Assembly: GCF_900109995.1 (NCBI RefSeq)
Contig: NZ_FOCB01000001.1
Span: forward strand, 1 to 64,000
Direction: 5' to 3'
Origin: Pseudomonas sp. ok272
GTDB taxonomy: Bacteria > Pseudomonadota > Gammaproteobacteria > Pseudomonadales > Pseudomonadaceae
DNA: 64,000 nt
Every line of letters starts with the position of its first letter. Within the stretch, counting starts at the first letter, position 1. Position numbers and translations under genes: made by a program. The notes beneath the pieces were generated by a model. That model was given only the letters and a program-made list of their open reading frames with translations, ran no database searches and was not told the DNA's origin. Of the stretch, positions 1 through 8,943 are shown piece after piece.

Positions 1-15
1 ATCCCCCAATCAGTC

Positions 16-38
16 CCCTCGCCCCTTTGGGGAGAGGG
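16..38. repeat. Short GC-rich inverted repeat beyond the piuB stop
   Basis: The arms are CCCT..CCCC and GGGG..AGGG around a TTT loop, followed by a further G-rich tract to about base 52. It lies just past the 3' end of piuB on the minus strand. This C/G-rich dyad is a frequent intergenic motif in Pseudomonas. It may act as a transcript end structure, but there is no clear T-run. The remaining bases 1-64 show nothing else. Confidence 0.5.
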
Positions 39-64
39 TTAGGGTGAGGGGGACGATCATGCCG

Positions 65-2608
65 TCAGTACACATCCCGCCGATAACGTCCCTGCTCGAT
101 CAAGCGCTCGACCGCCTCGTGGCCCAGCACGTCGTTGAGCACCTGATCCACCCCCGCCGCCATCCCTTGCAGGCTGCCGCAGATGTAGATCGCCGCGCCG
201 TCGGCCAGCCATTGCTGGAGTTCGCTGGCGTGTTCACGCAGGCGATCCTGCACGTAGACCTTGTCGGCCTGGTCGCGGGAGAACGCCAGGTCCAGCCGCT
301 CCAGATCCCCTTCGATCAGCCAGCTTTGCAGTTCGTCCCGGCACAGGAAGTCGTGCTCGCGGTTGCGTTCGCCGAACAGCAGCCAGTGCCGCGTCTGGCC
401 GTCGGCAATGCGCGCCTTGAGCAGGCTGCGCAGGCCGGCGAGGCCGGTGCCGTTGCCCAGCAGGATCATCGGCACCGGCGTGGCGGGCAGATGGAAGCCG
501 CTGTTGCGCTGTACCCGCAGGCTGATCTTCGACCCCAGCGCCGCGTGTTCGGTCAGCCAGCCGGAGCCGACACCCAGGCTGCCGTCGGTGTGGCGTTCCT
601 GGCGCACGATCAGTTCGAGTAGGCCGTCGGCGGCAATCGAGGCAATGGAGTATTCGCGCATGGCCAGCGGTACCAGCGCATCCACCAGCGCCTGGGCGTG
701 GAGGCCGACCAGATGGGTTTGGTTCTGCGGCAGCTGACGGCTGGCCAGGGCCTGTTCGAGGGTTTCCAGCAGGCCATCGACCTGCACCGGCGTGTCACCG
801 CGAATGCCCAGGCCTTCGAGGACGTGATCGATGGCCGACAGGCCGTTGCGTGGCAGCACTTGCACCAGGTCGCCCGCCAGCCAACTGCGGGTGTCGGGTG
901 GCGTGAGGCCCAGCAGGTACACCTCGGAACCGGCGCTGCCGGGGTTCAACAGCTCGCGCTTGCTCAGGGTCCAGTGGCTGTAGTCCGGGGCTTTCCAGGT
1001 GTCGACCGGTGCCTGTCCGGTCAGTTGTCCCAGTTGTTGCTGCCAATGCCCCAGGGCATAGGGATCACCGCCATCGACCTCGACCGGGGCAAACAGCGTG
1101 GTGCCGCCGTGTTCCTTGAGCCAGGCGTGCAGGCGCCGGGCGAAGCCGCAGAAGTGCTGATACTGGCGGTCTCCCAGGCCCAGCACCGCGTAGTTCAGGC
1201 GCGGTAGCGAGGCCGCGCGGCCCAGTACCTTGCGTTCGAACGCGCGCGCACTGTCCGGCGCTTCGCCGTCGCCAAAGGTGCTGACCACGAACAGTGCATG
1301 GCTTGAGTCACGCAGGTCCTGTTCGCTCACGGCGGCCAATGGCTGAACCTTGACCGGCACGCCGGCCGTCTGCAATTGGCTGGCGGTCTGCCAGGCCAGT
1401 TGCTCGGCGAAACCGCTCTGGCTGGCGAAGCCGATCAACCACGCCGGGGCATCACTGGTGGTGGGTGCCAGGTCCTTGCGGGCGTCCTTGATCTGACGCT
1501 TCTTGCGGCGTCGGTCCAGGTACAGCAGCCAACCAGTGATGAAGAACAACGGCATCAGCACCGACGCGATCATCAGCACGATGCGCCCCGCGAGGCCGAA
1601 GTAACTGCCGACGTGCAGCGCATAGACACTGGTCAGCAATTGGGCCTTGAAGCTTTTGTCGCTGTAGCGGTCGTGACGCTTGATCACGCCGGTGGCCGGG
1701 TCGAGGCTGATCTGGTTCAGCGCCCGCTCATGGGGCGAGTCGCTGAGCAGGTAGAACACGGTCGCCGGTTGCCCGGCCACCGGCGGCATCCGCACGTTGT
1801 AGGCACTCAGCTTGGGACCGGCGACGCTGTAGAGGCTGCTCCAGATCGCGTTGTAGTCGGCGGTCGGCGCGGGGCCGGCCGGTGCACCTCGGCCCTGGCG
1901 CATGCGCTCGGCGTGCGGCGCATCCGACAGCAACCTGGTCAGGCCCTTGTTGTACCACTCGTAGGACCAGTACAAACCGGTCAACGCCGCCAACAGGTAA
2001 ACCAGCAGACACCAGGTGCCAGCCACGGAGTGCAGGTCCCAGTTGAAATTGCGGCCTTTTTTCTTCCAGTCCAGGGTCAGCCAGGCGCGCCAGCTTCGCC
2101 ATTGGCGCGGCCAACGCAGGTACAGCCCCGAGAGGCAGAAGAAGATCAGGATGAGGGTGCAGGCGCCGGTGATTTGCCGGCCCAGGTCGCCCATCGCCAG
2201 GAAGCGGTGCAGTTTGAGCATCAGCCCGAAGAAGTCCTGGCCGACGGCTTCACCCATGAACTCGCCGGTGTACGGGTTGACGTAGCGCATCTGGCCACGG
2301 CGTTCGCCCGGTGGCGGGGTGAAGGCCACGCGGGCGGCGAAGCCGGTGTCGATGTCGACCCAGAGCATGGCGACCTTCTTGCCTTCAAGGGATTCGGCCT
2401 TGGCCACCAGGTCGGCGGGGGGCAGGACGCCAGCGGGGAGTTTCTCCACTTGCAGGACCGTGGGGTTGAGCGCCCGCAGGATCTCGTCCTGGAACGACAC
2501 GGCCGCACCGGTGATGCCCATCAAGGCCAGCACCAGCCCGGCAGTGATACCGAAGAACCAATGCAACTGGAACAGGGTTTTCTTCAACACAGCAACCGCC
2601 TTGCTCAT
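65..2608 (-). CDS. piuB: PiuB-type PepSY/flavodoxin-reductase membrane protein
   Basis: An 847-residue inner-membrane oxidoreductase, probably reducing ferric siderophore iron in the periplasm or supplying electrons for it. The N-terminal ~370 residues are a PepSY-type membrane domain with helices near 12-35, 145-165, 195-215 and 345-365. A flavodoxin-like domain starts near 390 ([10 protein letters not shown]), followed by FAD- and NAD(P)-binding modules as in sulfite reductase flavoprotein subunits ([20 protein letters not shown]) and the terminal RYRRDVY. It lies downstream of piuA in the same orientation, separated by about 410 bp with a hairpin and repeats. The name rests on synteny with P. 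aeruginosa piuB-piuA-piuC. The electron acceptor is inferred. The ATG at 2606-2608 has only a weak upstream ribosome site. Confidence 0.85.
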   Translation of the reverse strand: MSKAVAVLKKTLFQLHWFFGITAGLVLALMGITGAAVSFQDEILRALNPTVLQVEKLPAGVLPPADLVAKAESLEGKKVAMLWVDIDTGFAARVAFTPPPGERRGQMRYVNPYTGEFMGEAVGQDFFGLMLKLHRFLAMGDLGRQITGACTLILIFFCLSGLYLRWPRQWRSWRAWLTLDWKKKGRNFNWDLHSVAGTWCLLVYLLAALTGLYWSYEWYNKGLTRLLSDAPHAERMRQGRGAPAGPAPTADYNAIWSSLYSVAGPKLSAYNVRMPPVAGQPATVFYLLSDSPHERALNQISLDPATGVIKRHDRYSDKSFKAQLLTSVYALHVGSYFGLAGRIVLMIASVLMPLFFITGWLLYLDRRRKKRQIKDARKDLAPTTSDAPAWLIGFASQSGFAEQLAWQTASQLQTAGVPVKVQPLAAVSEQDLRDSSHALFVVSTFGDGEAPDSARAFERKVLGRAASLPRLNYAVLGLGDRQYQHFCGFARRLHAWLKEHGGTTLFAPVEVDGGDPYALGHWQQQLGQLTGQAPVDTWKAPDYSHWTLSKRELLNPGSAGSEVYLLGLTPPDTRSWLAGDLVQVLPRNGLSAIDHVLEGLGIRGDTPVQVDGLLETLEQALASRQLPQNQTHLVGLHAQALVDALVPLAMREYSIASIAADGLLELIVRQERHTDGSLGVGSGWLTEHAALGSKISLRVQRNSGFHLPATPVPMILLGNGTGLAGLRSLLKARIADGQTRHWLLFGERNREHDFLCRDELQSWLIEGDLERLDLAFSRDQADKVYVQDRLREHASELQQWLADGAAIYICGSLQGMAAGVDQVLNDVLGHEAVERLIEQGRYRRDVY

Positions 2609-2676
2609 CTAAAGAGGTGTTCCACGGCGCGCATTATGCCGTGAGTTGTCGAGAAAGATTCTTTTTTACAGTCAAA

Positions 2677-2704
2677 AGCCCCGTTCATCGAGATGAGCGG
2701 GGCT
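2677..2704 (-). terminator. Terminator-like hairpin between piuA and piuB
   Basis: AGCCCCG pairs with CGGGGCT, with inner TCAT/ATGA pairs. On the minus strand it is followed by TTTT, so it could end the piuA transcript or partly separate piuA from piuB. The T-run is short and the distance from the piuA stop is over 300 bp. Confidence 0.5.
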
Positions 2705-2820
2705 GGCAGTTGAGCGTTTGAACACCGCAGTCCTGTGGGAGCAACTGTCTTCGCCATGCCGCTCGTCACCGCCATCGCGAGCAGGAATCTGGGTTGAGCC
2801 CGTAGGAGCGAGGCTTGCCC

Positions 2821-2965
2821 TAATGCCAGTCAGTTAAGGCGCCAAACCTGTGGGAGCGAGCCTGCTCGCGAAGACGGCAACACAGCCAACATCTCCGTTG
2901 ACTGACCTACTGCTATCGCGAGCAGGCTCGCTCCCACGTGGGTTTCGCTTAACTGACTGGCATTA
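2821..2965. repeat. MITE-like element with 18-bp terminal inverted repeats and internal REPIN
   Basis: The ends TAATGCCAGTCAGTTAAG and CTTAACTGACTGGCATTA are exact inverted repeats. Inside are two REP units in inverted orientation (GTGGGAGCGAGCCTGCTCGCG and its complement). The element is flanked on both sides by the direct repeat AGGCTTGCCC (2811-2820 and 2966-2975). Removing one copy restores a continuous REP-like sequence, so this looks like a mobile insertion with target duplication. It encodes nothing and would need a transposase in trans. Confidence 0.75.
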
Positions 2966-3021
2966 AGGCTTGCCCGCTCCCACAGGGTTCATCTACTCAC
3001 TGATGGGTATCGCCACGCCTA

Positions 3022-5373
3022 TCAGAAGTGGAAGTTGGTACTCAGCAATGCCGTGCGGCCCGCCGCCTGGTTGGCGAAGTGGGTCGAGAACGCCTTGTCG
3101 TAGTAGGTTTCGTCGGTCAGGTTCTGCACGTTGAGCTGCAGGTCGATGTTTTTGGTCAGCTTGTAGGCCGCCATCGCATCGTAGCGAACGTAGGCGTCGA
3201 CCATGGTGGTGTTGGCCACGCTGCCGAATACTTCATCGACGTAGAACGCACCGCCACCGACGGTCAGCTTCGGCGTGACCTGGTAAGTGGTCCACACACT
3301 GGCGCTGTTGCGCGGGGTGTTCGGCAGTTGGTTGCCATCGGTGGCGCTGGCCATTGGGCCGCCGTCGACCTGCTCGCTGTCCATGTAGACGTAGCCGGCA
3401 AACACTTGCCATTTCTCGGTGAGCTTGCCAGTGGCCGACAGCTCGATCCCTTGGACGCGGGTCTTGCCGGCGTTTTCGTAAGAGGTGGTGTCGACCTGCA
3501 CGCGGGCGTTTTCCTTCTCGGTGCGAAAGAGGTCAGCGGTCAGCGACAGACGATCATTCAACAGGTCCCACTTGGTGCCGATCTCGTAGTTCTTGGTGGT
3601 TTCCGGCTCCATGTCGCTGCTCAGCAGGTTTTTGCTGCGATCGACGGTGCCGCCCAGTGGGTTGCCGTCCATGCCTTCGCCCAGGGAGTTGCCCGGTGGG
3701 GTGGCGGAGGTGGCGTAGGAGGCATAGATGCTGCCGTTTTCAGCGGGTTTGTAGACCACGCCGAACTGCCCGGTGACGAACTCGCTGGTGTCCTTGCCCT
3801 TGGCTTCGACGCCTGTGGCGCCGGGGGTGGTCGGCTTGTTGACCAGGGTCGAGCCGTCCGCGTTGTAGCTGCGGTAGTCGGTGGTGAAGTGGTCGTAGCG
3901 CAGGCCCATGTTCAGCAGCCATTGTTGCGACAGTTCCAGGGTGTCGAACACATACAGCGCGTAGGTGTCGGCCTTGGTCTCGGTGCCGGCGTAGTTGCGC
4001 GAGATAGCGCCATTCCATGGGTCGCTCGGCGTCGGGTTGGACAGCGAGGTGCAGTTGTAGCCGCTTGGCGCGCCGATGATCGAGGGCTTGCACTTGTTGG
4101 TGTTCAGACCGGTGTTGGTGTTGACGTTGTACCCGGACTTCTCGCTTTCTTCGTGGGTGTACTCGATACCGGTGGAGAAGCTGTTCTTGAAGCCGGCGAT
4201 GTACACGTCACCAAACAGATCAGTCTGGTTGGTGGTGGTGTCGGTGTTGCTGACACGGGTGTTGGCGCGACGCCACACGCTGCCATTGTTGACGTTGGCC
4301 TGGCTGTCGTCCGGCTGGGTCAGGATGTAGTCCTGCATGCTGCTGCCGTGACGCAGGGTGTTCTTGAGGGTCAGCGCGTCGTTGAGGTCGTGCTCGATGG
4401 CGAAGGTCGCGGTGTCGGTACGGGTCTTGCGGAAGTCGCGGTCGGTCAGGCCGTAGAAGTTGCTGTCGCTGCCGCCGCCGGTGGTTGGCTTGTCCGGGTT
4501 GTGCGGGTTGCGGTCGGTCGATTTGCCCGAGGCTGGCATCGAGTACGGGATGCCCGAGTCCGGTAGGTCGTTGCTTTCCAGGTGGTAGTAATCGAGGTTG
4601 ACGCGGGTGTCGGTGCCCAGGCCGAAGGCCAGGGACGGAGCGACGCCCCAGCGGTCGTAGTTGATGCTGTCACGGCCGGCGACGTTGCTTTCGTGGCTCA
4701 TCAGGTTCAGGCGGCCTGCGGCGGTGTCGCTGAACTGGTAGTTGCTGTCCAGGGTGTAGCGCTGGGTCTGGTCGGAACCCCAGGTGAAGCCACCGTCGAA
4801 CGAGTCGCCCAGGTGGGCCTTCTTGCTCACCAGGTTGATGCTGCCGCCCGCTGCGCCACGCCCGCCGATGGCTGAGTTCGGGCCTTTGCTGACTTCAATC
4901 GATTCAACGGCGAAGATTTCGCGGCTCTGCGAACCGGTGTCGCGTACACCGTCCAGGTAGGTGTCGCCCTGGGCATCGAAGCCCCGGATGAACGGACGGT
5001 CGCCCTGGGGGTTGCCGCCTTCGCCGGCACCAAAGGTGATGCCTGGCACGGTGCGCAGCGCGTCCTGCATGTTCAGGGCGCCGGTGTCCTTGAGGACTTG
5101 TTGCGGGATCACGGTCACCGAGCGCGGGGTATCGATCAGCGGTGCGGTGTACTTGGGGGAAGAGGCCTTCTCTACCTGGTAGGAGGTCGCGTCCTGGGCT
5201 TCACCGGTCACGCTGGTGGCGTCCAGTGCAATGGCACTGCCCGGCTTCTTGGTGTCGGTGCTTTCGGCAGCGAACACCATGTGGCCAGCGGAGCCGGCGG
5301 TGATCGCGACGCCAATCGCAGAAGCGAGCAGGCGCGGTGAACTGACGGGTGATGGTTGTAGTTGGCGTGTCAT
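3022..5373 (-). CDS. piuA: TonB-dependent siderophore receptor PiuA
   Basis: A 783-residue outer-membrane receptor for (catechol-type) ferric siderophores. A signal-like N-terminus (about residues 1-35) is followed directly by a plug domain: DTPRSVTVIPQQ near 80, YLDGVRDTGSQSRE, then VESIEVSKGPNSAIGGRG. The 22-stranded barrel ends in the aromatic LLSTNFHF. There is no N-terminal signalling (STN) domain, so no surface-signalling sigma/anti-sigma pair is expected, and none is nearby. PiuA of P. aeruginosa is a Fiu/CirA-like receptor also used by siderophore-antibiotic conjugates. It is transcribed away from piuC, and the shared region carries Fur-box-like sequences, indicating iron repression. 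Confidence 0.93.
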   Translation of the reverse strand: MTRQLQPSPVSSPRLLASAIGVAITAGSAGHMVFAAESTDTKKPGSAIALDATSVTGEAQDATSYQVEKASSPKYTAPLIDTPRSVTVIPQQVLKDTGALNMQDALRTVPGITFGAGEGGNPQGDRPFIRGFDAQGDTYLDGVRDTGSQSREIFAVESIEVSKGPNSAIGGRGAAGGSINLVSKKAHLGDSFDGGFTWGSDQTQRYTLDSNYQFSDTAAGRLNLMSHESNVAGRDSINYDRWGVAPSLAFGLGTDTRVNLDYYHLESNDLPDSGIPYSMPASGKSTDRNPHNPDKPTTGGGSDSNFYGLTDRDFRKTRTDTATFAIEHDLNDALTLKNTLRHGSSMQDYILTQPDDSQANVNNGSVWRRANTRVSNTDTTTNQTDLFGDVYIAGFKNSFSTGIEYTHEESEKSGYNVNTNTGLNTNKCKPSIIGAPSGYNCTSLSNPTPSDPWNGAISRNYAGTETKADTYALYVFDTLELSQQWLLNMGLRYDHFTTDYRSYNADGSTLVNKPTTPGATGVEAKGKDTSEFVTGQFGVVYKPAENGSIYASYATSATPPGNSLGEGMDGNPLGGTVDRSKNLLSSDMEPETTKNYEIGTKWDLLNDRLSLTADLFRTEKENARVQVDTTSYENAGKTRVQGIELSATGKLTEKWQVFAGYVYMDSEQVDGGPMASATDGNQLPNTPRNSASVWTTYQVTPKLTVGGGAFYVDEVFGSVANTTMVDAYVRYDAMAAYKLTKNIDLQLNVQNLTDETYYDKAFSTHFANQAAGRTALLSTNFHF

Positions 5374-5439
5374 GGTGAATTCCCCTCCCCAAGGATTTGA
5401 GGCGGCGAAATATAGTGTAACCGCGTATTTGTATCAATT

Positions 5440-5458
5440 GCGAAATATTGCTATTTGC
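5440..5458. promoter_or_regulatory. Probable Fur box upstream of piuA
   Basis: The 19-mer GCGAAATATTGCTATTTGC is an imperfect palindrome resembling the Pseudomonas Fur consensus (GCAAATGATAATCATTTGC type). It lies 67 bp upstream of the piuA ATG on the minus strand. The assignment rests on similarity and gene function. Confidence 0.55.
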
Positions 5459-5532
5459 ACTTAATTTACATTCTTTACAATTTATCCTTACGGTTTTTAC
5501 GTCCTCATTCGTTATGCCGGTTTTACATACTC

Positions 5533-5551
5533 AATAAGAATCAATATCATT
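5533..5551. promoter_or_regulatory. Probable Fur box upstream of piuC
   Basis: AATAAGAATCAATATCATT (complement AATGATATTGATTCTTATT) matches the A/T-rich NATWAT-repeat pattern of Fur sites. It lies 30 bp upstream of the piuC start, in a position to block its promoter. Confidence 0.65.
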
Positions 5552-5580
5552 GCGTTCCATTCCTTTTCAGGTATCACCCC

Positions 5581-6261
5581 ATGCTGCTGCATATTCCCGG
5601 CTTGTTCTCCCGTGAAGAGGTGCAGCGCATCCGTGAGGCCCTGGAACAGGCCGATTGGGCGGACGGTAAAATCACCGCCGGGTATCAGTCGGCCAAGGCC
5701 AAGCACAACCTGCAACTGCCCGAAGGCCATCCGCTGGCCCAGGAAATCGGCGCCGCGATGCTGGAGCGCCTGTGGAAAAACCCGCGCTTCATGTCCGCGG
5801 CGCTGCCACACAAGGTGTTCCCGCCGTTGCTCAACTGCTACACCGCCGGCGGCAGTTTCGACTTCCATATCGACAACGCCGTGCGCCAGCCCAAGGGCAG
5901 CATCGAGCGGGTGCGCACCGACCTGTCGTCGACGCTGTTCTTCAGCGACCCGGATGACTACGACGGCGGCGAGTTGGAGATCCAGGACACCTTCGGCACC
6001 CAGCGGGTGAAGTTGCCGGCCGGCGACATGGTGCTGTACCCCGGCACCAGCCTGCACAAGGTCAACGCCGTCACCCGCGGCACTCGCTACGCGTCATTCT
6101 TCTGGACCCAAAGCCTGGTGCGCGAGGACAGCCAGCGCGCCTTGCTGTTCGAGATGGACGAAGCGATCCAGCAACTGACCCAGGACATGCCCGACCACCC
6201 GTCGCTGATCCGCCTGACCGGCACCTACCACAACCTGTTGCGTCGCTGGGTCGAGGTCTAG
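5581..6261 (+). CDS. piuC: PKHD-type Fe(II)/2-oxoglutarate dioxygenase PiuC
   Basis: A 226-residue hydroxylase of the YbiX/PiuC family, encoded next to a catecholate siderophore receptor in many Pseudomonas. The iron and 2-oxoglutarate ligands are visible: H96 and D98 in FDFHIDN, H159 in TSLHKVNAV, and R169 in GTRYASFFW. The frame is open back to 5455, but the ATG at 5581 gives the usual family length and a start at MLLHIPGLF. It is divergent from piuA behind a Fur-like site. The substrate is unknown; a role in siderophore or ligand modification is inferred from co-localisation. The next gene begins 3 nt after its stop. Confidence 0.92.
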   Translation: MLLHIPGLFSREEVQRIREALEQADWADGKITAGYQSAKAKHNLQLPEGHPLAQEIGAAMLERLWKNPRFMSAALPHKVFPPLLNCYTAGGSFDFHIDNAVRQPKGSIERVRTDLSSTLFFSDPDDYDGGELEIQDTFGTQRVKLPAGDMVLYPGTSLHKVNAVTRGTRYASFFWTQSLVREDSQRALLFEMDEAIQQLTQDMPDHPSLIRLTGTYHNLLRRWVEV

Positions 6262-6264
6262 GCG

Positions 6265-7008
6265 GTGAGCTTTCGACTGCGGCGCGAAGAAGTCCTCAAC
6301 GGCGAGCAACTGCGCGCCATGCTTGCCGAAAGCCCCGCCCGCGCGGCCCAGGCGATTCTGCTGGCGGCCAAGGCGGGCATCCTCGACGGCCAGGCATTGC
6401 TGGGGCAAATCCTCCTGCAAGGGCAGGGCATCGCCAAGGACGAGGCGCTCGCCCTGCGCTGGTTCCAGATCGCCGCCAACGGCGGGCACCTGATGGCGCA
6501 CAACATGCTCGGTCGTTGCCATGAGCACGGCTGGGGCTGTGTGTCCGATGCCACGGTCGCGGCCGGGCATTACCGTCACGCTGCCGCCGGTGGCCTGGAC
6601 TGGGGCTTGTACAACTACGCCAACCTGCTCGCCACCGGGCGCGGAGTGATGGAAGACCACCCGCAGGCACTGGCGTGTTACCGCCGTGCCGCGCACGTGG
6701 GGCATGCCAAGTCGATGAACCTGCTGGGCCGCTATTTGGAAGAGGGCCGCTACTGCCCAGTGGACCCCGAAGGGGCGCTTGACTGGTATCGGCGTTCGGC
6801 TGCAGGCGGCGACTTTCGTGGCCAGTTCAGTTATGGCGCCTGCTTGTTCGAGCAGGGGCAGTCGGACCAGGCGCTTGTCTGGTTGCACCGGGCGTTGGCA
6901 GGCGGCAATCCCCAGTTCTTGCGCAAGGCCGCACACACCTTGCGCCAGGTGGGCTTGCTCGCGTTGGCCGAGGCATACCTTGAGCAGGCACAGGGGTTGA
7001 GCGCATAG
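6265..7008 (+). CDS. Sel1-repeat protein of the piu locus
   Basis: A 247-residue soluble protein made largely of tandem Sel1-like (TPR-related) repeats, seen as recurring AL.W...AA..G...A...LG patterns between about 50 and 230 (for example ALRWFQIAANGGHLMAHNMLG). It starts at a GTG 3 nt after the piuC stop, so it is almost certainly co-transcribed and translationally coupled. It corresponds by synteny to the TPR gene after piuC in P. aeruginosa. There is no signal peptide. Such repeats bind protein partners; the partner here is unknown. Confidence 0.85.
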   Translation: MSFRLRREEVLNGEQLRAMLAESPARAAQAILLAAKAGILDGQALLGQILLQGQGIAKDEALALRWFQIAANGGHLMAHNMLGRCHEHGWGCVSDATVAAGHYRHAAAGGLDWGLYNYANLLATGRGVMEDHPQALACYRRAAHVGHAKSMNLLGRYLEEGRYCPVDPEGALDWYRRSAAGGDFRGQFSYGACLFEQGQSDQALVWLHRALAGGNPQFLRKAAHTLRQVGLLALAEAYLEQAQGLSA

Positions 7009-7090
7009 GCGCACCGCACGGTGGGCGATGAAATAAAAGCTCGCTCACGTTCTGGCGGGCGATGTCATCCAAGCTCGTTTCAGCCGGCAT

Positions 7091-7120
7091 AAAAAAACCC
7101 GTGAACAGTCACGGGTTTTT
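7091..7120. terminator. Bidirectional terminator between the Sel1 gene and speC
   Basis: AAAACCCGTGA pairs with TCACGGGTTTT around an ACAG loop, with T-runs on both strands. It serves the convergent Sel1-repeat gene (plus) and speC (minus). Confidence 0.9.
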
Positions 7121-7141
7121 AGTTGGCTTCAAGCGCGCGGC

Positions 7142-8305
7142 TTAAACGTAGAACGACTTCAGTGGCGGGAAGCCATTGAACTCAACGGCGCTGTAGCTGG
7201 TGGTGTAGGCGCCGGTGGACAGCCAGTACAGGCGGTCACCGATGGCCAGGTTCAGCGGCAGGCCGTACTTGTAGTTTTCGTACATGATGTCGGCGCTGTC
7301 GCAGGTTGGGCCGGCGATCACCACTTCTTCCATCTCGCCCTTCTTCTCGGTCCAGATCGGGAACTTGATGGCTTCGTCCATGGTTTCGATCAGGCCGGAG
7401 AATTTGCCCACGTCGGTGTACACCCAGCGCTCGACGGCGGTGCGCGATTTACGCGCCACCAGCACCACTTCACTGACCAGGATCCCGGCGTTGGCGATCA
7501 ACGAACGGCCCGGCTCCAGGATGATTTCCGGCAGGTCGTCGCCGAAGTCTTCCTTGAGGAAGCGGATGATTTCCTCGGCGTAGGTTTCCAGGCTGTTGGT
7601 GCGGGTGATGTAGTTGGCCGGGAAGCCACCGCCCATGTTGATCAGTTTGAGGACGATGCCGTCTTCTTCTTTCAGGCGTTCGAAGATCACTTTGACCTTG
7701 GCGATCGCCGCGTCCCACACGCTGATGTCGCGCTGCTGCGAACCGACGTGGAACGACACACCGTACGGCACCAGGCCCAGGTCGCGGGCGAGGATCAGCA
7801 GGTCCATGGCCATGTCGGTCTGGCAGCCGAACTTGCGCGACAGCGGCCAGTCAGCGGTGGTCGAGCCTTCAGTCAGGATGCGCACATAGACCTTGGAGCC
7901 CGGCGCGGCCTTGGCGATGTTGCGCAGGTCGGCTTCGGAGTCGGTGGAGTACAGGCGCACGCCCTTCTCATAGAAGTAGCGAATGTCCTTGGACTTCTTG
8001 ATGGTGTTGCCGTAGCTGATGCGATCGGCGCTGACGCCACGGTCCAGCACTTTGTCCAGCTCGTAGATCGAGGCGATGTCGAAGCTCGAGCCTTTGTCCT
8101 TGAGCAGGTCAATGATCTCGACGGCCGGGTTGGCCTTGACCGCGTAGTAAACCTTGGCAAATTCGAAACCGGCGCGCAGGTCGTCGTAGGCCTGGCTGAT
8201 CATCGCGGTGTCGATCACCACGAACGGGGTTTCTTGCTGGTCGGCGAACGCCTTCATTTTGTCAAAAGTGGCGCGCGCGAAATAGTCTTCGACGTTGATC
8301 GACAT
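7142..8305 (-). CDS. speC: Ornithine decarboxylase (fold III)
   Basis: A 387-residue PLP enzyme converting ornithine to putrescine, the first step of the ornithine route to polyamines. It belongs to the eukaryote-like alanine-racemase-fold (fold III) class. The PLP lysine is K57 in YYAVKANP; the glycine-rich phosphate loop is INMGGGFPA; the catalytic cysteine is C335 in GPTCDSAD. The C-terminal YWLSTGAYTTSY is also typical. The frame opens at 8326, but MSINVEDY at 8305 is preceded by AGGAG at good spacing and gives the family length. It is monocistronic, with a terminator downstream and a structured leader upstream. Confidence 0.95.
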   Translation of the reverse strand: MSINVEDYFARATFDKMKAFADQQETPFVVIDTAMISQAYDDLRAGFEFAKVYYAVKANPAVEIIDLLKDKGSSFDIASIYELDKVLDRGVSADRISYGNTIKKSKDIRYFYEKGVRLYSTDSEADLRNIAKAAPGSKVYVRILTEGSTTADWPLSRKFGCQTDMAMDLLILARDLGLVPYGVSFHVGSQQRDISVWDAAIAKVKVIFERLKEEDGIVLKLINMGGGFPANYITRTNSLETYAEEIIRFLKEDFGDDLPEIILEPGRSLIANAGILVSEVVLVARKSRTAVERWVYTDVGKFSGLIETMDEAIKFPIWTEKKGEMEEVVIAGPTCDSADIMYENYKYGLPLNLAIGDRLYWLSTGAYTTSYSAVEFNGFPPLKSFYV

Positions 8306-8413
8306 GCTGGGAACTCCTAAGGGCAAACATCAGTAATCAATGGGTGCAAATGAACGTCCTCCGTATCCCCACTTTGGTTCGCCTACTTCCCAAGGCATGT
8401 CGCCGAAAGCAAA

Positions 8414-8443
8414 AAGGCCATGGGATAAGCTTCCCTTGGCCTT
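8414..8443 (-). terminator. Terminator-like hairpin inside the speC leader
   Basis: On the minus strand AAGGCCA pairs with TGGCCTT, and after one mismatch GGGA pairs with TCCC around a six-base loop. The hairpin is followed by TTTTT. It lies between the predicted promoter (8505-8533) and the speC ATG, so it would be transcribed ahead of the gene as a possible attenuator. Confidence 0.6.
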
Positions 8444-8504
8444 GCTGTCTCGTCGTCAGTACTTGAGCCGGATGGATCGTTTCCAGCATGGACGTTCGGC
8501 GCGA

Positions 8505-8533
8505 ACTTTAGGGCGTGAGGGGCTTGAGATCAA
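8505..8533 (-). promoter_or_regulatory. speC: Predicted sigma-70 promoter of speC
   Basis: Reading the minus strand, TTGATC (8533-8528), a 17-bp spacer and TAAAGT (8510-8505) form a plausible sigma-70 promoter. Transcription would start near 8498 and give a leader of about 190 nt. Confidence 0.5.
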
Positions 8534-8837
8534 CAAAAAATGTCGCGTTTTTGCACTTGTCTGACGTGCGTTAAAGACGACGCTCTTTGTAACCGGCACA
8601 GATGACAGAAGGATGTTCCCGAAGAACGATGAAGTGTTAAACATACCTGCACGTTCGACACGGATGCATGCTCATTCGCTGGAAACTACGAAGTCGTCAA
8701 CATCGCCGACGTTGGCGGCGAAAAGCTTAAATGAGGGAGATTTTGGCGGTTGCGGTGGGTGTTTTCGGTGGTGCTTTTAGGGCCCAGGTGTTGATCTTAT
8801 TTTCCGCCCTGTGAATCACGCCAAAAACGACAAAAGC

Positions 8838-8927
8838 TGTGGGAGCGAGGCTGCTCGCGATGGCGTTTTCAACGCCAACCTCGAAGTTGGCTGACATTGC
8901 GCATTCGCGAGCAGGCTCGCTCCCACG
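8838..8927. repeat. REPIN (inverted REP pair)
   Basis: GTGGGAGCGAGGCTGCTCGCGA and its near-exact inverted copy TCGCGAGCAGGCTCGCTCCCAC enclose about 45 bp. It directly follows the opuCA stop on the minus strand and may serve as a transcript-end hairpin. Confidence 0.85.
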
Positions 8928-8943
8928 GTTTTACCTTAAGCGA

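Larger units (their letters stand above)
2609..3021. other. piuA-piuB intergenic region with hairpin and repeats
   Basis: This 413-bp stretch has no credible gene. It holds a terminator-like hairpin at 2677-2704, degenerate REP remnants from about 2733 to 2810, and a MITE-like inverted element at 2821-2965 inserted in another REP. A CATAAT-like -10 for piuB on the minus strand (around 2632-2637) is possible but has no good -35. Confidence 0.6.
8306..8943. other. speC leader/promoter region and flanking non-coding DNA
   Basis: This 638-bp stretch lies between opuCA and speC. Bases 8306-8533 hold the speC promoter, a terminator-like hairpin and short leader ORFs. Bases 8560-8830 show no convincing gene or regulatory structure on either strand. 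A REPIN occupies 8838-8927, next to the opuCA stop. Confidence 0.6.

Noticed and set aside
8340..8564. 74-codon plus-strand frame opposite the speC leader
   Set aside because: It has no ribosome site and no recognisable protein, and it runs through the speC promoter and hairpin; it is probably a chance frame.
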